Of a DNA stretch of 28,874 nucleotides, positions 20,788 through 27,979 are shown one piece after another. Numbering within the stretch: the stretch's first letter is position 1; every line of letters starts with the position of its first letter. This DNA comes from Caldilineaceae bacterium (lineage in GTDB: Bacteria; Chloroflexota; Anaerolineae; Caldilineales; Caldilineaceae). Made by a program: the position numbers and the translations under genes. The notes under the pieces are model-generated. The model had not been told where the DNA came from. It ran no database searches and worked only from the letters and a program-made list of their open reading frames with translations. The DNA is taken from assembly GCA_014879855.1 (NCBI GenBank), contig JACSRH010000212.1, forward strand, positions 1-28,874, given 5' to 3'.

Positions 20788-22131
20788 TTATGCCAGGCGG
20801 CGGCGCGTCGCCACGGCAAACCCGGCGACAATCACCAATACGAGCGCGGCGGCCAATGCCCCGAAGTCGTTGCGCTCGCCGCCTGTGACTGGCAGATTTT
20901 CGGGAGCAGGCGCTTCCTCTGCCATTGTGGCTTCTGCAGCGCTTGCCGTCTCAGCGCTCTCCACGCTCACGGCTTCCGTAGCCGCGGCCTCAGGCATCGC
21001 TTCCGCCGAAGCATCGGCTGCCATGGCAGCCTCTTCAGACGGCGGCATCAGCACGCTGTCGATCACGTGGATGACGCCGTTGCTCGCCTCGATGTCGGTG
21101 GCAATGAGATTGGCGTCGTTGACCATGGCGCCGGCGTCGCTCAGCGTAATGGCCACCGGGCTGCCTTGCAGCGTATCCACTTCAAGCCCGTCGCTCAGGT
21201 CGGCGGCCATTACCTTGCCCGGCACAACGTGATAGAGCAGGATCTGCGACAGATCGCCCGTCGGGTCGGCTAGCAGTGCGTCGATGGTTTCCTGCGGGAG
21301 CTTGGCAAAGGCGTCGTCGGTCGGCGCAAAGACAGTGAAGGGGCCAGCGCCCTTGAGCGCATCGACCAGTCCAGCCGCCTGCACCGCGGCGACCAGTGTG
21401 TTGAAGCTGCCGGCAGCCACCGCGGTGTCGACGATGTCGGCCATAGCCATGTCGGTTTCGGCGGTGTCCGTCATCACTTCAGTTTCAGCCATTGCTGCGT
21501 CAGTTCCGGCGGTGTCCGTCATCACTTCAGTTTCAGCCATTGCTGCATCAGTTCCGGCCGCGTCATCTTCGGCAGTGACTTCCTCAGCGGGAGCTGTCGC
21601 GGCAACGCCCAGCGTCGCGGCGACAGCCGGCGGCAGCATGACACTGTCGATGACGTGAATCACGCCGTTGGACGCCTGGATATCCTTTGCTACGATGGTG
21701 GCGCCGTTAACCTGCTTGACGCCGTCGACAAAGGAGAAGAGGACGTTGCTGCCCTCGGCCGTAGCGACTTCCTTGCCGTCACTGATCAGGGCGGCGATCA
21801 GGCGACCGGGAATGACGTGATAGAGCAGAACGCTTTGCAGCATCTCCGGATCCGCGGCCAGCGCGTCAAGCACATCGGCTGGCAACGCGGCAAAGGCTTC
21901 ATCGGTGGGGGCAAAGACCGTAAACGGGCCTTCCCCTTGCAGCGTTTCGGCAAGCCCTGCCGTCTGCACCAACTCAACCAGTGTGTCAAAGTCGCCGGCG
22001 GCAATCGCTGTCTCGACGAGATCTGCCTTTTCGCTCAGACCTTCTTGCGCAAATGTCTGAACAGGCAGGAGGCTCAGCATGAGTGCCAACACCACTACCA
22101 ACGGCAACATGGTTCGGACGCGTTGTTTCAT
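20788..22131 (-). CDS. Exported two-domain fasciclin (FAS1) protein with LPVTG-type anchor
   Basis: 447 residues. The signal peptide is residues 1-28, ending PVQTFA. FAS1 domain 1 (about 35-165) contains GEGPFTVFAPTDEAFAALPA and the H-box-like VLLYHVIPGR, ending ASNGVIHVIDSVMLPP. A linker of about 65 residues includes two 16-residue repeats. FAS1 domain 2 (about 230-365) repeats the same landmarks with VVPGKVMAADLSDG. An acidic Ala/Glu stalk leads to LPVTGGE (413-419), a membrane helix and RRRLA. FAS1 domains mediate adhesion to matrix or other cells. The tail is sortase-signal-like, so surface anchoring is likely. A good ribosome site (AAGGAG, 8 nt) and a TATAAT promoter precede it. Confidence 0.93.
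   Translation of the reverse strand: MKQRVRTMLPLVVVLALMLSLLPVQTFAQEGLSEKADLVETAIAAGDFDTLVELVQTAGLAETLQGEGPFTVFAPTDEAFAALPADVLDALAADPEMLQSVLLYHVIPGRLIAALISDGKEVATAEGSNVLFSFVDGVKQVNGATIVAKDIQASNGVIHVIDSVMLPPAVAATLGVAATAPAEEVTAEDDAAGTDAAMAETEVMTDTAGTDAAMAETEVMTDTAETDMAMADIVDTAVAAGSFNTLVAAVQAAGLVDALKGAGPFTVFAPTDDAFAKLPQETIDALLADPTGDLSQILLYHVVPGKVMAADLSDGLEVDTLQGSPVAITLSDAGAMVNDANLIATDIEASNGVIHVIDSVLMPPSEEAAMAADASAEAMPEAAATEAVSVESAETASAAEATMAEEAPAPENLPVTGGERNDFGALAAALVLVIVAGFAVATRRRLA
21461..21556. repeat. 48-bp tandem repeat in the FAS1 linker
   Basis: Two 48-bp units (21461-21508 and 21509-21556) differ at one base (GCGTCA versus GCATCA). Each encodes a 16-residue Met/Ala/Thr/acidic segment (MAETEVMTDTAGTDAA) between the two FAS1 domains. 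The near identity indicates a recent duplication. Confidence 0.92.
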
Positions 22132-22215
22132 ACAACTCTCCTTAGTTGATTAGTAAAGGTACAATGATGAAAGGTGCGCTGTGTTGCATCAGGATTCTTT
22201 AGAACCCTGGCGTCT

Positions 22216-22243
22216 ATTATACCAGAGGGTGCAGCAGAGTCAC
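22216..22243 (-). promoter_or_regulatory. Candidate sigma70-type promoter for the FAS1 gene
   Basis: On the minus strand a perfect TATAAT (-10, 22221-22216) follows GTGACT (-35, 22243-22238) at a 16-bp spacing. It would give a leader of roughly 75 nt to ATG 22131. No experimental support. Confidence 0.4.
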
Positions 22244-22309
22244 TTATTGGGATCGAAGTGGCTATTGTGCAAAGCGGCTGTTGTGTGATGGCAATGCGCC
22301 GAGATATGA

Positions 22310-22362
22310 ATCTACATGAAGATGGGCAGGTGAGATCCCCACCTGCCCATCTTCATGTAGAT
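22310..22362. repeat. Perfect 23-bp inverted repeat after the DUF7282-like gene
   Basis: Arms 22310-22332 and 22340-22362 (core GAAGATGGGCAGGTG) are perfect reverse complements with a 7-nt loop. It starts 26 bp past the stop of the DUF7282-like gene. No U-tract follows on either strand, so it is a strong hairpin but an atypical terminator. Confidence 0.85.
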
Positions 22363-22388
22363 AGCTTGCCAGTCTGCTGGCAGCGTGC

Positions 22389-23219
22389 TTACGCGACGCG
22401 ACGTCGTGAGGCAACCGCCAGGGCACCCAGCAAGAACACGACCAGGGCGGCGATCAGGGCCATGTTCAGCCCATTGTTGGATTCGCCGCCGGTAACGGGC
22501 ATGTGATCCGGCGCTTGGTCAGCCGCCATAGTCTCGTCGGTCATAGCTGCTTCGGCCATCGGTTCTTCAACCATAGTCTCTTCAACCATCGGTTCTTCAA
22601 CCATCGCCTCCTCAACCATAGTCTCGTCAGTCGTAGCTGCTTCGGCCACAGTCTCGTCGGTCACAGTCTCGTCGGTCATGGCTGCTTCGGCCATCGGTTC
22701 TTCAACCATCGCCTCTTCAACCATCGCCTCGTCGGTCGTAGCTGCTTCGGCCATAGCGCCCTCAGTCATGCTGTCTTCCAACATGGCTTGGCCAAGCGTA
22801 ACCATGAAGGGAGCCATGACGATGGCGTCACCATTCTTGACCGGAACATCTGCACCTGGAAACTCATAGACGCCAACCGTGCCTTCATCCACATGCAGCA
22901 TGGCCCACAGACTGCTGTCTGCCTCCAGCGCCGGTTCCAACGCAACGACGACGTTGTCCGTGACGCCAGCCATCACTGCGGTCTGTCCAAGCACCGGGCC
23001 GGGTGCGCCGTCCGCGTCAGCATGAATCACCATCCAACCATCCACCGTAGCGGTGACGCTGTCCACTGTGACAGTGCTGCCGTCCGACGTCTGGTCGCTG
23101 GCGGTGACGCTGGGAGCGCCTCCATCCTGGGCGAAGAGTTGCTGCACGGGCAGAAGGCTGGTCACTGCCATCATCAGCACAACGAGCCATTGAAGGTTTT
23201 TGCGCAATTGCTGTTCCAT
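22389..23219 (-). CDS. Exported DUF7282-like protein with Met-rich repeat stalk and MPVTG anchor
   Basis: 276 residues from ATG 23219, with AAGGAAG about 5 nt upstream; longer in-frame starts lack a site and would precede the signal peptide. Residues 1-31 are a signal peptide ending PVQQLFA. A beta-sandwich-like domain (about 38-140) has VDSVTATVDGWMVIHADADG, GPVLGQTAVMAGVTDNVVVA and SLWAMLHVDEGTVGVYEF. This pattern resembles DUF7282 domains of archaeal and bacterial exported proteins; that call is from memory of the pattern. Residues about 150-235 are pentapeptide repeats of the MVEEA/MVEEP/MTDET type. MPVTGGE (240-246), a helix and RRRVA close the protein. The repeat stalk probably lifts the domain off the cell surface. 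Function unknown. Confidence 0.82.
   Translation of the reverse strand: MEQQLRKNLQWLVVLMMAVTSLLPVQQLFAQDGGAPSVTASDQTSDGSTVTVDSVTATVDGWMVIHADADGAPGPVLGQTAVMAGVTDNVVVALEPALEADSSLWAMLHVDEGTVGVYEFPGADVPVKNGDAIVMAPFMVTLGQAMLEDSMTEGAMAEAATTDEAMVEEAMVEEPMAEAAMTDETVTDETVAEAATTDETMVEEAMVEEPMVEETMVEEPMAEAAMTDETMAADQAPDHMPVTGGESNNGLNMALIAALVVFLLGALAVASRRRVA
22527..22760. repeat. 15-bp minisatellite encoding Met-acidic pentapeptides
   Basis: About fifteen 15-bp units such as TCTTCAACCATCGGT and TCGTCGGTCATAGCT, arranged in higher-order blocks (for example GCTTCGGCCATCGGTTCTTC occurs at both ends of the array). Each unit puts a Met at every fifth residue of the DUF7282-like protein's stalk. Confidence 0.85.
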
Positions 23220-23269
23220 ACGTTCTTCCTTTGTGTGAGATTGGTGGATGATCAAAGAGTCGAACCTGC

Positions 23270-23292
23270 TTCTGTGCAAAAATAGCACAGAA
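23270..23292. promoter_or_regulatory. Dyad upstream of the DUF7282-like gene
   Basis: TTCTGTGC (23270-23277) and GCACAGAA (23285-23292) form an 8-bp palindrome around a 7-bp AT-rich spacer, about 50 bp upstream of ATG 23219. It is a plausible operator. The rest of the 320-bp gap 23220-23540 holds only the terminator at 23384-23429 and no gene I can support. Confidence 0.35.
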
Positions 23293-23383
23293 ACGGTGCG
23301 AATCTCTCGCAAGACTGAACTAGCTGTCCCACTATGTCAATCACTCTATCAGGAAAACGTTATTTCGTCTAGCTCGGATTGGC

Positions 23384-23429
23384 AATAAAAAAGGGGCAAG
23401 ATGGGGAAATCCAACCCATCTTGCCCCTT
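23384..23429 (-). terminator. Intrinsic terminator of the second FAS1 gene
   Basis: Arms 23391-23405 (AAGGGGCAAGATGGG) and 23415-23429 pair perfectly over 15 bp with a 9-nt loop. On the minus strand the stem is followed by TTTTTTATTGCC. It lies about 110 bp past the stop at 23541. Confidence 0.88.
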
Positions 23430-23540
23430 GTCATCTTGATTCTGCATGATTTTACGCCGAGGATAGCGTAAAGTCTGTGTCAAGCTTTTGCCAAGTCCCC
23501 ATCATTACTCAAAGGGATTTGACGGAAGAGCCTGTCTTGT

Positions 23541-24725
23541 TCAGGCCATCCGGCGCCGGCCGAACAGCACCAGACCAGCGAATACGGTCAGCAGCGCAAA
23601 GACAATCAGGATGCTATTCTGAGAATCACCCGCGCCGGTGACGGGCATGCGCTCTGGCGCCTGGTCACTCGACATTGCGGCGGCGGGTGCAGCATCAACA
23701 GACGGTGCGGACTCGGCGGCGGGCGCAGCTTCCGCGGCCGGTGGCAGGATGACGCTGTCGATGACATGGATGACGCCGTTGGAAGTCTCAATGTCGGTGG
23801 CAATGATATTGGCGTCGTTGACCATGGCGCCGCCATCGCTCAGGCTGAAGGTGACCGCGCCACCTTGCAGCGTGTTGGCGGTCATGCCGTCACTCAGGTC
23901 CGCGGCCATGACTTTGCCGGGCACAACGTGGTAAAGCAAAATTTGGGTCAGGTCACCGGAGGGGTCGGCCAAGAGTGCATCGACTGTACCGGCAGGAAGC
24001 TTGGCAAACGCCTCATCGGTCGGGGCAAAAACAGTGAAGGGGCCTTCACCTTTGAGTGCATCGACCAGACCCGCCGCCTGAACCGCCGCCACCAGCGTGC
24101 TGAAATTGCCCGCTGCCACGGCCGTATCAACGATGTCCGCCATTTCCATTGTGGCTTCTGCGCTGCTCGCCTCGACCACAGGCTGCTCAGCCATCGCTGC
24201 TTCGTCAGCCGCGGCGCCGGTGATGCTCGGCGGCAGGATGACTGTGTCGATGACATGAATAACGCCATTCGAGGTCTCAATGTCGGTGGCGATGATGTTG
24301 GCGTCATTGACCATTGCCGTGCCGTCGCCCAAGGTGAACTGAACAGCTTCACCCTGTGCGGTTGTCGCGTTCATGCCATCTCTCAGGTCCGCGGCCATCA
24401 CTTTGCCGGGCACGACGTGATAGAGCAGCACCTGGGTCAGCAGGCCTTCTGGATCGGCCAGCGCAGCCGCGAGCGTTTCGGGCGGCAGCTTGGCAAACGC
24501 TTCATCGGTCGGCGCAAAGACCGTGAATGGCCCTTCGCCTTTGAGGGTGTCGACTAAGCCTGCGGCCTGCACCGCGGCGACGAGTGTGTTGAAGTTGCCG
24601 GCTGCCACTGCTGTGTCGACGATGTCGGCGGAATCCTGCGCAAAGGCAGGCTGCATGGGAAAGAGGCTCAATGCCAGGGCAAAAACAATCATTGCCTGGA
24701 ACATCTTGCGCGCGCGCTGTTTCAT
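23541..24725 (-). CDS. Second exported two-domain fasciclin (FAS1) protein with MPVTG anchor
   Basis: 394 residues from ATG 24725, with AAGGAG 7 nt upstream; the open frame extends to 24794 but that part precedes the signal peptide. The signal peptide ends MQPAFA. FAS1 domain 1 (about 30-160) and domain 2 (about 195-325) each have GEGPFTVFAPTDEAFAKLP, LLYHVVPGKVMAADL and ETSNGVIHVIDTVILPP-like ends. The two domains resemble each other and domain 2 of the other FAS1 protein closely, so the pair probably arose by recent duplication. An Ala/Pro-rich stalk leads to MPVTGAG (360-366), a helix and GRRRMA. Likely a surface adhesin or matrix protein. It has its own promoter region with phased repeats and its own terminator. 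Confidence 0.93.
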   Translation of the reverse strand: MKQRARKMFQAMIVFALALSLFPMQPAFAQDSADIVDTAVAAGNFNTLVAAVQAAGLVDTLKGEGPFTVFAPTDEAFAKLPPETLAAALADPEGLLTQVLLYHVVPGKVMAADLRDGMNATTAQGEAVQFTLGDGTAMVNDANIIATDIETSNGVIHVIDTVILPPSITGAAADEAAMAEQPVVEASSAEATMEMADIVDTAVAAGNFSTLVAAVQAAGLVDALKGEGPFTVFAPTDEAFAKLPAGTVDALLADPSGDLTQILLYHVVPGKVMAADLSDGMTANTLQGGAVTFSLSDGGAMVNDANIIATDIETSNGVIHVIDSVILPPAAEAAPAAESAPSVDAAPAAAMSSDQAPERMPVTGAGDSQNSILIVFALLTVFAGLVLFGRRRMA

Positions 24726-24745
24726 GGTGTGCTCCTTGTGTGTAA

Positions 24746-24795
24746 ATTGTATTGTGACGTTTTGTAGTGCAAAGTCTCTGCAAAATGTTTGCAAA
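24746..24795 (-). promoter_or_regulatory. Promoter with three 11-bp-phased TTTGCA direct repeats
   Basis: On the minus strand TTTGCA recurs with starts exactly 11 bp apart (forward TGCAAA at 24768, 24779 and 24790). The copy nearest the gene could serve as a -35 (24773-24768) to TACAAT (24751-24746) with a 16-bp spacer, about 20 bp before ATG 24725. Such 11-bp phased direct repeats are typical binding sites of OmpR/PhoB-type response regulators. The remainder of the 367-bp gap 24726-25092 contains the terminator near 24995-25031 and no gene I can support. Confidence 0.42.
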
Positions 24796-24988
24796 TCCTC
24801 TGCGATTGTAGGGGATTTGTGGATAGGCTTCCGTAGAGCGCCTCACAATTGGCTTCATCACCCGGCATATACGTAATGGGTGACAAGTCGCGGACTGGTT
24901 TCAAAGGGATGTGACTGGCGAGCACGCGCGGAGCGAGTGTTTTTGCGCGACATCTTGAGGAATGGCGCCGCGATGACAAAGACGTAAC

Positions 24989-25031
24989 AAAAAGCCAAGG
25001 GGGGACAGGATGTGCGTCCGTCCCCCCTTGG
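24989..25031 (-). terminator. Intrinsic terminator of the ScyD-like gene
   Basis: CCAAGGGGGGAC (24995-25006) pairs with GTCCCCCCTTGG (25020-25031) around a 13-nt loop. On the minus strand the stem is followed by CTTTTTGTTAC. It lies about 60 bp past the stop at 25093. Confidence 0.85.
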
Positions 25032-25092
25032 GCAAACGTAGTAAGCTTCCTTTACCGGGTCTTCTTGCCAAGTGGAAGCATGGATAATTGGG

Positions 25093-26568
25093 CTAGGCAG
25101 CCTGGCGCTGGCCGAACAGAATCGCCCCTGTAAGGAGGACCAGGAAGGCAATGACCACTAAAATTGCATTGCTTCGCTCGCCGGCGTCAGCGCCGGTGAC
25201 GGGCATGACTGCGGGCGTCTGTTCGGCTGTCACTGCTTCTTCAGTGGGGGCTGCCTGCATTGTCTCGACAGTGGGCGTCTGTTCGGCTGTCACTGCTTCT
25301 TCAGTGGGGGCTGCCTGCATTGTCTCGGCAGTGGGCGTCGTCTCCGCCATTGCTTCTTCAGTGGGGGCTGCCTGCATTGTCTCTTCGGCGGGCGGCGCCA
25401 TCGCCGCCATTGCTGCAGCGACGGGCGCACCGGCCATGTCAGTCAGCCCGGCAAACTTGACAACCTGACCGGAGCCAGGGGCTCCCACCCCGTTGACTGT
25501 CACGAAAGCATCTCCATCGGCGTTGAAGTCGATCGAAGTCGGGAACATCAGGTTGGGGATGACGACCTCGGACGCATCGCCTGCTTTGATGCGAATCACA
25601 GCACCGCTGTTCGGCACGGGCCCCTGTTCGGTGACTAGGCCAAGTTGAGTGGCATAGAGCATACCATCTGGCCCGGTGCGCAGATCGGTGAGCATCGACA
25701 AGCCGGTGGCGTAGTCACTGACGCTGCCATCTTCGGCCACGCTCACGACTTTGGCCGAACCTGGAATAAAGGGGGCGCCAGGGAGATAACTTACATAGGT
25801 GACGCCGTCGGCGACCGCCACACCCGTCGGCACAGCATCGGTCAGCATTTCGTTGTCGTAGGCTGGATTTGGGAAGACCCCAGGCACCGGATCGAATGCG
25901 GCGACAATTTCGGCGTCGCCCGTCACCGGGTCAACTTTGAGCAGCGCGTTCATCCCTGCGTCCGCCACCCACAGGTTGCCATCGGCAGCCGCTAACAGGC
26001 CGTACGGATGGGTGTCCACTTCAGCGCTGATCGGGTTGTTGTCACGTTCGAGCTGCCAGATGGGCGCGACTTCGCTGACCGAGCCATCGGCCTCGACGCG
26101 CCACAGACTGCCTGTGCCGGGAATGGGTGCTTCCGCTGTAGACGGCGCAACGGTCGGATGCCAGCCAGCGCCGGTGACAAAGAGTTCGCCGTTGACCAGC
26201 GCCAGACGCGAGCCGCCTTCGTTCTCTTCGCCATTGTTTACAGATGTAATCGTCGCCACGTCGGTCATGGCGCCATCGGCCAGTGAAATCTTGACGATGC
26301 GCGCGGTGGATCCATATTTAATCGTCACGGGCTGTCCGCTGAAATCCATCCCTTCGATTTCCTCGTCGCCACCCAGCCCTGAATCCACCACCCAAACGTC
26401 GCCGTTGGGATCCACCAGAATGCCCATGGGGCCATTGAGTCCCTCGGCCACGACTTCGCCGGGTGCGGCCATGTCCTTATCCTGGGCGAAGAGCGCCTGC
26501 GCGGGCAAGAGCCCGACGAGCAAGGCGAGCAGCGCCAGCCAGTGCAAAGTAAACACTTTCTCTTTCAT
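25093..26568 (-). CDS. ScyD/ScyE-like exported beta-propeller with MPVTG anchor
   Basis: 491 residues from ATG 26568, chosen for a GAGGAGGAG site just upstream. The signal peptide ends PAQALFA. The propeller (about residues 35-375) has the typical opening GLNGPMGILVDPNGDVWVVD followed by SGLGGDEEIEG, then repeated NHL-like blades such as DTHPYGLLAAADGNLWVADA, SMLTDLRTGPDGMLYATQLG and TSIDFNADGDAFVTVNG. ScyD/ScyE proteins are named from the scytonemin cluster of cyanobacteria but are far wider; no catalytic role is established. The stalk (about 385-450) consists of 20-residue Met/Ala/Pro/Thr/Glu repeats. MPVTGADAG (455-463), a helix and GQRQAA follow. It is probably a cell-surface binding protein. 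Confidence 0.88.
   Translation of the reverse strand: MKEKVFTLHWLALLALLVGLLPAQALFAQDKDMAAPGEVVAEGLNGPMGILVDPNGDVWVVDSGLGGDEEIEGMDFSGQPVTIKYGSTARIVKISLADGAMTDVATITSVNNGEENEGGSRLALVNGELFVTGAGWHPTVAPSTAEAPIPGTGSLWRVEADGSVSEVAPIWQLERDNNPISAEVDTHPYGLLAAADGNLWVADAGMNALLKVDPVTGDAEIVAAFDPVPGVFPNPAYDNEMLTDAVPTGVAVADGVTYVSYLPGAPFIPGSAKVVSVAEDGSVSDYATGLSMLTDLRTGPDGMLYATQLGLVTEQGPVPNSGAVIRIKAGDASEVVIPNLMFPTSIDFNADGDAFVTVNGVGAPGSGQVVKFAGLTDMAGAPVAAAMAAMAPPAEETMQAAPTEEAMAETTPTAETMQAAPTEEAVTAEQTPTVETMQAAPTEEAVTAEQTPAVMPVTGADAGERSNAILVVIAFLVLLTGAILFGQRQAA
25213..25389. repeat. 60-bp tandem repeat in the ScyD-like stalk
   Basis: Units 25213-25272 and 25273-25332 are nearly identical, and a shorter, diverged third unit runs to about 25389. 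Each full unit encodes a 20-residue segment, MQAAPTEEAVTAEQTPTVET, between the propeller and the anchor. Confidence 0.9.
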
Positions 26569-26734
26569 ACGTCTCCTCCTCAAGTGCTACAAAGAATGAC
26601 TAAAATCGATCGAGCCAACAGAAGTCGGTGGGGCGCCCGCTTCTGGGTCTCACAGGATGGAATGATTTCTGTCCGCAGCCATTGCGCTCCAATATGGAGC
26701 TTCACCGCCAGAGAAATCATCGATTGCACACGCC

Positions 26735-27274
26735 TTACTGCTGTTGGAGCAGGAAATAGACAAGGGCGTCCAAATCCGCATCAGACAGATGCGCGTAAGA
26801 GGGCATTGGATGGCGCCCATTCATCGCGCCAGGCGCAAAGTAAGTGGAGGGGGCCACAATACTTTCACGCAGGTAGTCGCTCGCTGTAGTGGCGGCGCCT
26901 TGATAGGTGGGATCGGCAATGCGCTGCCTTGCGGTGTGGCCGATATGGTCATGGCTGGGGCCGAATATACCGGTGGTCTGCGCTGCCGCCAAGGTATGAC
27001 AGACGCCACAGTAACTTGCAAGGTAGATCGCTTTCCCCGCCGCTAACAGTTTCGCATCGACGGATGGCGTCGCCTCTGGTTGAGGGGTGGGCGTCTGACG
27101 ATGTGTTTGCGTCGGGCGCGATGTTGGCGTGGGTTGGCGAGGCGCGGCGGCTTGCCCCGCGGTGGTCAAAACCACTGCGGCGCCATTTTCCGCTTCCACC
27201 CTGATGACTTGACCGCCCAGAAGCAAAAGGGTAAGGAGCAACGCCTGGATCATGTGCATGACATTCATCTTCAT
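26735..27274 (-). CDS. Exported monohaem cytochrome c with Pro/Thr-rich linker
   Basis: 179 residues. GGAG lies 5 nt before ATG 27274. A hydrophobic signal or anchor helix (about 8-24) ends VIRVEA, followed by a Pro/Thr/Gln-rich linker (about 44-72). The cytochrome domain starts AKLLAAGKAIYLASYCGVCH, where CGVCH (89-93) binds haem covalently, and M157 in HPMPSYAHLSDADLDALVYF is the likely sixth ligand. This is a class I cytochrome c of the type found alone or fused to oxidases and dehydrogenases. It carries electrons outside the membrane; its partners are not in the window. The 166 bp between it and the ScyD-like gene contain nothing I recognise. Confidence 0.92.
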   Translation of the reverse strand: MKMNVMHMIQALLLTLLLLGGQVIRVEAENGAAVVLTTAGQAAAPRQPTPTSRPTQTHRQTPTPQPEATPSVDAKLLAAGKAIYLASYCGVCHTLAAAQTTGIFGPSHDHIGHTARQRIADPTYQGAATTASDYLRESIVAPSTYFAPGAMNGRHPMPSYAHLSDADLDALVYFLLQQQ

Positions 27275-27715
27275 TTCTCTCCAAAGAACTTACGGTGCTA
27301 TAGCTGGCGTCCTTCGGATGACGCCGCTTGCAATCTGATGGATTCAAAATAATGCACAAGCGTTTATCGAGCGTTTATTACAATGAACGCCTGTTTCGTG
27401 AGAAGCGCAAACGACGATCAGTTGTGGCCTGCATTGCTATCTCGCAGCTAGAGCCGCGTGACGTTTCAGCGCCAGCCGTCGTCTGTTTTGCGACAACTGG
27501 ACAGTTACAATTTACTAGAAAAAAGCGTTGTATGACAGTAACAAAGGGTTACAAGAAAGGTTACAAAATTGGGGATCAACCGGGATTCACGATCTGAGGT
27601 CTCCGGCGCGTAACCCCACAAGCCGGTGAAGCAGAATGTCACAAATGGCCAGCGCGGGCGCGATCTCACCAAAATTCAGGTGGGGGTTTCTGAGAAACTG
27701 ACTTGAAAATAATCC
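27275..27715. promoter_or_regulatory. Long upstream region of the cytochrome c gene with direct repeats
   Basis: This gap of over 400 bp is comparatively AT-rich and has no gene I can support. AGCGTTTAT occurs at 27359-27367 and 27370-27378 (11-bp period), about 90 bp upstream of the cytochrome start. GGTTACAA occurs at 27547-27554 and 27559-27566, with a further GTTACAA at 27504-27510. These could be regulator sites. An 89-codon plus-strand frame at 27328-27597 resembles no known protein and I do not call it. Confidence 0.3.
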
Positions 27716-27786
27716 TTAACGCAAAGACGCAGAGAAGCAGGGGCGCAAAGGCATTTTCATGTTCGATTGCGCCCTGCAGGGGCATG

Positions 27787-27963
27787 GACACTGTTTGAAA
27801 GGGGACACTGTTTGGAAAGGGCAAATCTCGACGCGGAGACGGGGAGGGGCAGAGGCTCGCAGAGAAGAAAGAGCAGGCCTCACTCGTTTTTTTTGCATTT
27901 CTCTCTGCGTTCCTCTGCCTCTTTGCGTCTCCGCGTCAAAGGGACGCCTGTTCAAACAGTGTC
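27787..27963. repeat. MITE-like palindromic element carrying the dispersed repeat
   Basis: Outer 13-bp inverted repeats GACACTGTTTGAA (27787-27799) and TTCAAACAGTGTC (27951-27963) enclose an imperfect inner palindrome. Its left arm (27830-27869) starts GACGCGGAGACG, and its right arm (27898-27937) ends CGTCTCCGCGTC. A second GACACTGTTTGGA at 27804 partly duplicates the left end. A further partial copy of the repeat (AACGCAAAGACGCAGAGAAG) lies just outside at about 27719. It sits 16 bp from the methyltransferase stop. Confidence 0.72.
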
Positions 27964-27979
27964 TGATTTATGGCTGATT

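Noticed and set aside
22500..22770. CRISPR-like appearance of the repeats
   Set aside because: The units are 15-bp coding repeats in frame with a stalk; there are no unique spacers of constant length.
27328..27597. 89-codon plus-strand frame in the long intergenic gap
   Set aside because: No ribosome site, no domain, and it covers direct repeats typical of a regulatory region.
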